Source of the DNA: CAYWEP01 sp964613075
GTDB lineage: Bacteria; Patescibacteriota; Microgenomatia; Levybacterales; UBA12049
NCBI GenBank assembly: GCA_964613075.1
Contig: CAZTFV010000051.1
Coordinates: 1 to 8,447 of the forward strand
Direction of reading: 5' to 3'
DNA length: 8,447 nucleotides
Positions 1 through 4,826 of this stretch are shown here, one piece after another (position 1 is the first letter of the stretch; each line of letters opens with the position of its first letter). The notes under the pieces were generated by a model. That model worked only from the letters and a program-made list of their open reading frames with translations. It searched no databases and was not told where the DNA came from. Both the position numbers and the translations under genes were made by a program.

Positions 1-1004
1 ACCGATTGGTATCCGTTAAGATAGGCAATGTACATCGCGATCGTTGCCACGACTGTTTTCCCGCTTCCTACGTCCCCTTGCAGCAATCTATTCATGGGTT
101 TATTTGCTGACAAATCCTTAAATATCTCAGAAACAGTCCTTCGTTGTGCACTCGTGAGCGTAAATGGCAGCGATTCCCAGAACGCATCAATTTTTTGTTT
201 GTGTTCTGCAATATGGAATGCGCTACCCTTTTGCGTCTTTGCCCACGAAAGTTTTCGATGTAGTGCTTGTATCTGCAGGAAAAAAAGCTCATCAAATCCG
301 AGTCGTTCTCTCGCCCGGCCCGCTGTCTCAAGACTTTGCGGAAAATGAATTTCTCTTATTGCCTGTGGAAAATACATGAAGTCATATTGATCGAGAATGT
401 TTGCCGGCATGAATTCTTCAAGATTTTCCCCAAGCTCTGAAAGTAGTATATGTACTTGTTTGCGCAACCATTTAGATGAAACACCCTTCGTTTCTGGGTA
501 TACGGGTACAAGCCTACCGGTATGGATGGTTTCGCGCTTGCCCCTCGAAGCTCGAAGAGCGAAGTGGGGTTGTTCTCCATCCAGTTCTTCGTGGTTCTGC
601 GGTATTATCTCAAACTCCGGTGAGGTCATCTTTAATTTCCGACCAAATGTCTCAACCTTTCCCGCAACAGAAATACGATCATTTTCCGAAATTGTTCTTG
701 TCAAGTACGGTTGGTTGAACCAGGTTAGCTCAATTCTGCCTGTCTCATCAATCACAATTGCTCTCTGGATCGTCTTAAAGCGACTTCGCAAGTAATCATT
801 TTTTATACTCACGACCTGACCCTGTATTGTCACGATCTCTCCCGGCTGAGATTCTCCTATTTTAGAGATGAGCGAATAATTCTCATACCGCGATGGGATG
901 TGATACAAAAAATCAGAAAGTGTGAAGATGTTAAGCTTTGCGAGTCGGGAAGCGTACATTTTATGCAGACGACTAACATCAGGAATAGGGGTTTGTAAAT
1001 TCAT
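1..1004 (-). CDS. recG: ATP-dependent DNA helicase RecG, N-terminal part (runs off window)
   Basis: RecG remodels stalled replication forks and branch-migrates Holliday junctions in the cytoplasm. About 334 residues are visible from ATG at 1004. An N-terminal region (residues about 1-50, with SDFLYHIPSRYEN) is followed by the OB-fold wedge domain (about 55-135), then the RecG signature IHTGRLVPVYPETKG near residues 159-173 and QAIREIHFPQ. The helicase core opens with LTSAQRRTVSEI and Walker A GDVGSGKT (residues 310-317). The remaining helicase motifs lie outside the window, so this is truncation by the edge, not damage. The start is supported by the extended -10 box 7 nt upstream and no Shine-Dalgarno. 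Between SPEFEI and IHTGR there is an atypical stretch, including HFALRASRGKR at about 146-156, encoded by a G/C-rich imperfect palindrome that may be an in-frame insertion. Identification is confident; the insertion is inference. Confidence 0.95.
   Translation of the reverse strand, partial: MNLQTPIPDVSRLHKMYASRLAKLNIFTLSDFLYHIPSRYENYSLISKIGESQPGEIVTIQGQVVSIKNDYLRSRFKTIQRAIVIDETGRIELTWFNQPYLTRTISENDRISVAGKVETFGRKLKMTSPEFEIIPQNHEELDGEQPHFALRASRGKRETIHTGRLVPVYPETKGVSSKWLRKQVHILLSELGENLEEFMPANILDQYDFMYFPQAIREIHFPQSLETAGRARERLGFDELFFLQIQALHRKLSWAKTQKGSAFHIAEHKQKIDAFWESLPFTLTSAQRRTVSEIFKDLSANKPMNRLLQGDVGSGKTVVATIAMYIAYLNGYQS
541..569 (-). repeat. G/C-rich imperfect palindrome inside recG, possible in-frame insertion
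   Basis: On the minus strand this 29-bp stretch has CCCC at one end and GGGG at the other around a central GCTC-TTC-GAGC hairpin; 9 of 13 symmetric pairs match. It also holds a tandem CTTCGAG CTTCGAG. It encodes HFALRASRGK, placed where RecG proteins normally have only a short variable linker between the wedge domain and the IHTGR signature. It shares short words with the palindromic element in pheT (AGAGCGAAG, and GGCAAGCG just beside it). A common origin is a guess; the linker is naturally variable, so it could be native. Confidence 0.4.
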
Positions 1005-1011
1005 TAGGCTT

Positions 1012-1020
1012 ATTCTATCA
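1012..1020 (-). promoter_or_regulatory. Extended -10 promoter of recG
   Basis: On the minus strand the box reads TGATAGAAT (TGn plus TAGAAT). Exactly 7 nt (1005-1011) separate it from the recG ATG, so transcription would start at or beside the start codon. No convincing -35 at normal spacing; the upstream DNA is the 8-mer repeat array, whose first unit overlaps the TGn part. Confidence 0.6.
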
Positions 1021-1102
1021 AATAAGCCAATAATCCAATAGTCAAATAATCAAATGTATTAATGAATTTGTTTATTGGTTTATTTGGATATTTGTTTATT
1101 AG
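1019..1102. repeat. Mirrored array of degenerate 8-mers (large imperfect inverted repeat)
   Basis: Five consecutive 8-mers run from 1019 to 1058: CAAATAAG, CCAATAAT, CCAATAGT, CAAATAAT, CAAATGTA (consensus CMAATAAn). After a central TTAA (1059-1062) five more occur in reverse complement from 1063 to 1102; read on the minus strand they are CTAATAAA, CAAATATC, CAAATAAA, CCAATAAA, CAAATTCA. The arms pair symmetrically about 1060.5 with 28 of 40 positions complementary by my count. The array fills the whole gap between two minus-strand genes: the last unit contains the stop codon of the small membrane ORF and the first touches the recG promoter. There is no T-run typical of a rho-independent terminator. 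Confidence 0.75.
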
Positions 1103-1203
1103 AGCAGGGTTAGGTACGGGAGGAAGGATGTCAGGATAAGCGCGAGTGTTGCGATAATAACAATGACTGTCCAAAATCTCCGATGTTTACGAAAGGTATC
1201 CAC
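1099..1203 (-). CDS. Small single-span membrane protein, 34 aa, unknown function
   Basis: Reads GTG at 1203 to TAA at 1099-1101. A basic N-terminus (VDTFRKHRRF, with V read as initiator Met) is followed by a continuous hydrophobic segment, WTVIVIIATLALILTSFLPYL, ending TLL. The pattern predicts one transmembrane helix with the positive N-terminus inside the cell. No family is recognised. The reading frame is closed by a stop 24 nt upstream of GTG, and GTG is the only plausible start in it. An extended -10 box TGCTATCAT sits 7 nt upstream, the same spacing as at recG, which is the best evidence that it is a gene. Its stop codon is supplied by the adjacent 8-mer array. It could be a short regulatory or scaffold peptide, or a chance ORF; moderate confidence. 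Confidence 0.6.
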   Translation of the reverse strand: MDTFRKHRRFWTVIVIIATLALILTSFLPYLTLL

Positions 1204-1210
1204 AAAGAAT

Positions 1211-1219
1211 ATGATAGCA
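1211..1219 (-). promoter_or_regulatory. Extended -10 promoter of the small membrane ORF
   Basis: Minus strand TGCTATCAT, followed by 7 nt and then the GTG start at 1203. No -35 hexamer is recognisable. The spacing predicts an mRNA that begins at the start codon. Confidence 0.55.
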
Positions 1220-1233
1220 CAGAATATTTACTT

Positions 1234-1263
1234 TTTACTATTTAATTTTTAATTTGGTATAAT
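1234..1263 (+). promoter_or_regulatory. Promoter of the zinc-ribbon gene
   Basis: Extended -10 TGGTATAAT at 1255-1263 (perfect TATAAT hexamer at 1258-1263). A candidate -35, TTTACT at 1234-1239, lies 18 bp upstream of the hexamer and matches 4 of 6 bases of TTGACA, in an A/T-rich stretch. Ten nt separate the box from the ATG at 1274, leaving an expected 5' leader of only a few bases and no room for a Shine-Dalgarno. Confidence 0.7.
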
Positions 1264-1273
1264 CAACCTACCT

Positions 1274-1822
1274 ATGCTGTGTCCCAATGATCACTCGGAA
1301 TTAAAAAAGGCCTCATATCATGGTGTAAGCATCTACGAATGCCCGAAATGCCATGGCATGTGGTTCCCGCAAGATGAACTGCGGATAGCAAAAGACAACA
1401 CTGATGAAGATCTGCGCTGGCTTGATTTTGATCTTTTTGCCGAAAAGACAGGCAAGTTTGCTTTGGTAGCCGGAGAAATGAAATGTCCCAAATGCGGTAA
1501 GACAATGCAGGCAAAAAAATACGCAGGCTCCGGTGTCATTATCAATGTTTGCCCGGATCAACATGGCGTCTGGCTTGATAAGGGAGAGTTCCAAAAAATC
1601 ATTCATTATCTGGAAGGCAGACTGGTAAGAGAGCCATCCGGCGAGCTTGCCAAAGATATGGTAAAACAATTTGAAGAAATTGCAACCGGACCTGAAGGAG
1701 CTATCTCAGAACTCAAGGATTTCCTTGCAGTAACAAAACTCTACGAGATGCGGCTCACCGCCGAGCATCCGTGGCTCGACTCCGTCCTCACCACCTACTA
1801 CGCAGTAACGCCGTTTAAATAA
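1274..1822 (+). CDS. Double zinc-ribbon (zf-TFIIB-like) protein, 182 aa
   Basis: Two zf-TFIIB-type zinc ribbons are visible. The first (residues 1-36) has C3-x3-H7 and C23-x2-C26 followed by HGMWFPQDEL. The second (about 69-107) has C71-x2-C74 and C93-x3-H97 followed by GVWLDKGEF. The family hallmark is the second metal knuckle followed by G-x-W-x-D/Q-x-x-E. The knuckle types are swapped: CxxxH comes first in the N-terminal ribbon and second in the other. A linker rich in acidic and aromatic residues (37-68) joins them. The C-terminal 75 residues look mostly helical and match nothing I recognise. No signal peptide or membrane span, so probably cytoplasmic. Members of this family are widespread and mostly uncharacterised; nucleic-acid or protein binding is plausible but not shown. 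It stands alone, convergent with purH across a 30-nt gap. Confidence 0.85.
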   Translation: MLCPNDHSELKKASYHGVSIYECPKCHGMWFPQDELRIAKDNTDEDLRWLDFDLFAEKTGKFALVAGEMKCPKCGKTMQAKKYAGSGVIINVCPDQHGVWLDKGEFQKIIHYLEGRLVREPSGELAKDMVKQFEEIATGPEGAISELKDFLAVTKLYEMRLTAEHPWLDSVLTTYYAVTPFK

Positions 1823-1852
1823 GAGATTAAAAAGTAAGGATAACTTAGGATG

Positions 1853-3430
1853 TCAGTGCCAGAAGGCGCGACGACCGGTGAAGACCATGGGAATGCCTGC
1901 TTTATTTGCTGTGTCAATTGATGCCTGATCATTGATCGATCCACCCTGTTGGACAATCGCTCCAATGCCATGCTGTGAAGCGAGCTTGACCGAATCATCA
2001 AAGGGAAAGAAGCTATCGCTTGCCAACACCGCGTCCCTGGCAAATTTTCCCGCTTGCATTAAGGCAATTTTCGTCGATCGAAGGCGGGATGTTTGCCCGG
2101 ATCCGATTCCGCGTGTCATCGGCAATTTCTTATCAACAACAAGCACAGAGTTAGACCGAATACGCGTTACAAATTTCCATCCGGTCTGCATCTGTTGTAA
2201 TTGTTTCTTCGTCGGCTTTTTCTTGGTAACCACCTTCCAGTCCGCAAAGCCTTTTTCCAGGAAGTCATCACGCTCTTGTAATACAAATCCACCGTCAATC
2301 CATTTCAGATCCATCCGCTTCCTGGTAATTACGGGAGTATCGCCAAAAACATAAATACCCATACTTTTTCGCAGTGTCTGTAAATATGCCAGCGCCTCAT
2401 GATTAACGTGCGGTACCGCAATAATGTCCATATTTCCGCGCTTTGCGTCCTTGAATGCGCCAATCACCCTTGCAGCTGGCGTATCCATAGGTTTATTCAG
2501 GACAATCACACCACCAAAAGCAGACTCAGGATCCGCATCAATTGCCCGTTGCAGCGCTTCTTTGGCCGATTCCCCCAGAGCAATGCCGCACGGGCTATTG
2601 TGCTTGATAACAACAGCGGCCGGTTGCTCAAAAATCCGGACAGATTCAAGCCCGGCATTTATATCCGTAACATTGGTGAGAGACAAATCCCTCCCCCACA
2701 GTTTTTGCAAATGTTCAAATGGTGAATTCCCATTTGGCGTTGCATACACTGCTGCTTTCTGATGAGGATTTTCGCCATAGCGCAAATCGTTAACTTTTCT
2801 GCCGGGTAAGGCAATTTCATTCGGAAATAATTCAAAACGAAGATACTGCCCAATTTGCGCGTCATAAAAGGAAAGGTGACTAAATGCCTTAGCAGCCAGT
2901 TCTCGACGTAGCGTTTCCTCGACCATCTGTTCCTTAAGTGCGCTGGCCACGACGGCATAATCATTCGGATCAACGACCACGAGGACATGCTTAAAATTCT
3001 TCGCTGCTGCGCGGATCATGGTTGGCCCGCCAACATCAATATTTTCTATCGCTTCCGAAATTTGGACGTTGGGTTTGCTGATCGTTTTCTCAAATGGATA
3101 GAGATTACAAATAACGATATCGATTGGCTTTATTTTAAGGTCTTTTGCCTCTTTAATGTGTTTGGAATTTGATCGATCAAATAAAATACCCGATTCGATC
3201 TGAAAACTAATTGTTTTCATTCTTCCATCAAAACTCTCGGGATTTCCCGTTATTTCCTGTATCGGGACAACAGGGATTTTATTTTGCTCAAGTATTTTCG
3301 CCGTGCCACCGGTTGAGATGATGGTGTATTCAAGATCGGAAAGAGCACGAGCAAACTCCGCAATTCCTGCTTTATTATAAACGCTGAGAAGAGCATATTT
3401 GGCAGGAGATTTAGTATTTGATGATCTCAT
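1853..3430 (-). CDS. purH: Bifunctional PurH: AICAR formyltransferase / IMP cyclohydrolase
   Basis: Catalyses the last two steps of de novo purine synthesis (AICAR to FAICAR using 10-formyl-THF, then ring closure to IMP), cytosolic. 525 residues, normal for the family. The N-terminal MGS-like cyclohydrolase domain shows SVYNKAGI (16-23), STGGTAK (39-45), FDGRMKT (67-73) and ICNLYPFEKT. The transformylase domain shows LRYGENPHQ, the catalytic K276-H277 in KHNSPCG, ESAFGG, GIGSGQTSR, SFFPFDD and the C-terminal TGRRAFWH. After GRMKT the usual LHPKIHGGIL-like stretch is replaced by ISFQIESGILFDRS, so this is a divergent version of the cyclohydrolase active-site region; activity there is likely but worth testing. 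The start at 3430 is supported by GAGGGG 7 nt upstream. It is the second gene of an operon with tyrS, 3 nt after the tyrS stop. Confidence 0.95.
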   Translation of the reverse strand: MRSSNTKSPAKYALLSVYNKAGIAEFARALSDLEYTIISTGGTAKILEQNKIPVVPIQEITGNPESFDGRMKTISFQIESGILFDRSNSKHIKEAKDLKIKPIDIVICNLYPFEKTISKPNVQISEAIENIDVGGPTMIRAAAKNFKHVLVVVDPNDYAVVASALKEQMVEETLRRELAAKAFSHLSFYDAQIGQYLRFELFPNEIALPGRKVNDLRYGENPHQKAAVYATPNGNSPFEHLQKLWGRDLSLTNVTDINAGLESVRIFEQPAAVVIKHNSPCGIALGESAKEALQRAIDADPESAFGGVIVLNKPMDTPAARVIGAFKDAKRGNMDIIAVPHVNHEALAYLQTLRKSMGIYVFGDTPVITRKRMDLKWIDGGFVLQERDDFLEKGFADWKVVTKKKPTKKQLQQMQTGWKFVTRIRSNSVLVVDKKLPMTRGIGSGQTSRLRSTKIALMQAGKFARDAVLASDSFFPFDDSVKLASQHGIGAIVQQGGSINDQASIDTANKAGIPMVFTGRRAFWH

Positions 3431-3433
3431 CTT

Positions 3434-4636
3434 TTATCCCCTCTTCAACCTAACTACTCTTCTCTTCCCTACTTTCAAAACCATTCCATCTTTTATAGGG
3501 ACTTGGCTCTTTGGATCCGTAATTCTTTGCCCATCTACCTCTATTCCTCCTTGCTCAAAGAGTCGTTTTGCCTCGGACATTGATGTAGAAAGGTTTAGGT
3601 CAACGAGTAAGTCTTCGTTGACGAAGCTTTCATCCTCATCGGTATCAAGCGTTACTTCTTCAATCTCAGTCGGCAATTCACGCCGTTGTACTACTTGTTC
3701 AAACATCTTTTGTGCTTCTTGTGCAGATTCATCATCGTTTAGAAGCTTGACGACCTCAAAGGCAAGCATTTTTTTATACCGCATAGGATTCTCTCCTTTT
3801 TGTAGTGATGTATCAATACGCTGTATTTCATCCATCGGAACACGAGTGAGATATTCAAAAGCCTTGACGATAACCTCATCGGGAAATGCCATGATTTTTG
3901 CGTAGAGATCTTCAGACTTGTCTGTTATCGCAATCGCATTGCCTTCTGTTTTGCCGATTTTGTTTCCCTCAGAATCAATTAAGAGAGGAGTCGTCATAAC
4001 AAACTTATCTTTGTGCAGCATGTGTCGCATTAATTTTCTTCCCATGAGCATGTTAAACATCTGATCGCTGCCACCAATCTCTAGATCAACCTCCATTACA
4101 ACGCAATCATATGCTTGCATTACAGGGTATAAAAATTCATTCATGTATACGTCTTGACCTCTCTTTTGCCTCTCTTGAAACAAGTCGCGTTCAATCACTT
4201 GCTGCACAGATAAGAGTCCAGCAATTCTCAAAAATTCAAGTCCGCTTATTTTCCCAAGCCATTCACTGTTAAACCGAACCTCAACTGGGTTGTCGCCACT
4301 GAAATTTAGAATTCTACCCGCCTGTTCTTTATAGGATTTTGCGTTTTCTAATACCTCATCACGAGTTAACATTTTTCTCGTAGAAGTTTTTCCGGAGGGA
4401 TCTCCAACCATTCCGGTGAAGTCACCTATGAGGAAAATAACATGATGCCCAGCTTTCTGCCATTGTGCGAGTTTCATAAGCCCCACCATATGTCCTACAT
4501 GAAGCTTGTCCCCCGTCGGATCAAAGCCCTGATAGAGCCTTAATTTCTTACCAGAGCGGAGCACCTTCTCAAGTTCTTCTTTTGAAGGATAGATTTTATC
4601 CACGCCGCGTGTTAGTAGCTCATCAATCTGATCCAT
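3434..4636 (-). CDS. tyrS: Tyrosyl-tRNA synthetase
   Basis: Charges tRNA-Tyr with tyrosine; class I synthetase, cytosolic homodimer in known members. 400 residues, normal length. The Rossmann catalytic domain carries HVGH (46-49, the HIGH motif), GDFTGMVGDPSG (71-82), the tyrosine-pocket motif EFLYPVMQAYD (167-177), GGSDQMFN (188-195) and KIGKT (226-230) in place of KMSKS. This replacement, with the N-terminal YQGFDPTGDKLHVGH, fits the TyrZ-like subgroup of bacterial TyrRS. An S4 RNA-binding domain closes the protein (about 338-398: SMSEAKRLFEQGGIEVDG to LKVGKRRVVRL). The ATG at 4636 lies 6 nt after an extended -10 box, so the mRNA is probably leaderless. First gene of the tyrS-purH operon. 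No tRNA-like T-box leader is possible in so short a 5' end. Confidence 0.97.
   Translation of the reverse strand: MDQIDELLTRGVDKIYPSKEELEKVLRSGKKLRLYQGFDPTGDKLHVGHMVGLMKLAQWQKAGHHVIFLIGDFTGMVGDPSGKTSTRKMLTRDEVLENAKSYKEQAGRILNFSGDNPVEVRFNSEWLGKISGLEFLRIAGLLSVQQVIERDLFQERQKRGQDVYMNEFLYPVMQAYDCVVMEVDLEIGGSDQMFNMLMGRKLMRHMLHKDKFVMTTPLLIDSEGNKIGKTEGNAIAITDKSEDLYAKIMAFPDEVIVKAFEYLTRVPMDEIQRIDTSLQKGENPMRYKKMLAFEVVKLLNDDESAQEAQKMFEQVVQRRELPTEIEEVTLDTDEDESFVNEDLLVDLNLSTSMSEAKRLFEQGGIEVDGQRITDPKSQVPIKDGMVLKVGKRRVVRLKRG
3438..3443 (-). promoter_or_regulatory. Shine-Dalgarno of purH, inside the end of tyrS
   Basis: GAGGGG on the minus strand, 7 nt before the purH ATG, formed by the last tyrS codons just before its TAA. 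It is the only strong Shine-Dalgarno seen in the window and fixes the purH start. Its position suggests translational coupling with tyrS. Confidence 0.75.
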
Positions 4637-4642
4637 GAGCTG

Positions 4643-4651
4643 AGTATAGCA
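4643..4651 (-). promoter_or_regulatory. Extended -10 promoter of the tyrS-purH operon
   Basis: Minus strand TGCTATACT, then 6 nt, then the tyrS ATG. No -35 seen. Predicts a transcript starting at the start codon. The 7-mer inverted-repeat array begins about 10 nt upstream of the box. Confidence 0.65.
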
Positions 4652-4660
4652 TAAGATGGG

Positions 4661-4790
4661 AACTTGAGGCTAGACATTGGAAGCTAGATGCTAGAATTTG
4701 AAGTTAGATAATAGATGTTTGAATTTGTCTATCTTCTATTCTCAAGCTTCATGATCCAACTTCCAGTTTCCAGCGTCTAGCATCAAATGT
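4661..4790. repeat. Mirrored array of degenerate 7-mers (large imperfect inverted repeat)
   Basis: The left arm from 4669 reads as heptads GCTAGAC, ATTGGAA, GCTAGAT, GCTAGAA, TTTGAAG, TTAGATA, ATAGATG, TTTGAAT. The right arm in reverse complement, from 4781 down, reads GCTAGAC, GCTGGAA, ACTGGAA, GTTGGAT, CATGAAG, CTTGAGA, ATAGAAG, ATAGACA. The arms align without gaps about an axis at 4725, with 42 of 61 positions complementary from 4664/4786 inward by my count. A perfect 9-bp pairing (4687-4695 with 4776-4784) exists 21 bp, three units, out of that register, as expected if units slip or expand. The array sits between the divergent promoters of tyrS and the PBP gene, so it is not a terminator for either. 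Confidence 0.8.
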
Positions 4791-4806
4791 GTGATCGTTT
4801 TGTTTT

Positions 4807-4815
4807 TGCTATAAT
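4807..4815 (+). promoter_or_regulatory. Extended -10 promoter of the PBP gene
   Basis: TGCTATAAT with a consensus TATAAT hexamer at 4810-4815; 11 nt separate it from the ATG at 4827. No clear -35 at 16-19 bp. The expected 5' leader is only a few bases and shows no Shine-Dalgarno. Confidence 0.7.
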
Positions 4816-4826
4816 ACTCACAATCT

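Noticed and set aside
397..795. 132-aa plus-strand ORF opposite recG
   Set aside because: Antisense shadow of a clear RecG reading frame, Ser-rich with no domain and no promoter.
1823..1852. Bidirectional terminator between the zinc-ribbon gene and purH
   Set aside because: No stable stem with a T-run is visible in the 30-nt convergent gap.
4661..4790. CRISPR array or T-box/riboswitch upstream of tyrS
   Set aside because: Units are 7 bp, degenerate and mirrored with no spacers, and the array lies upstream of the tyrS -10 box, so it is not transcribed as a tyrS leader.
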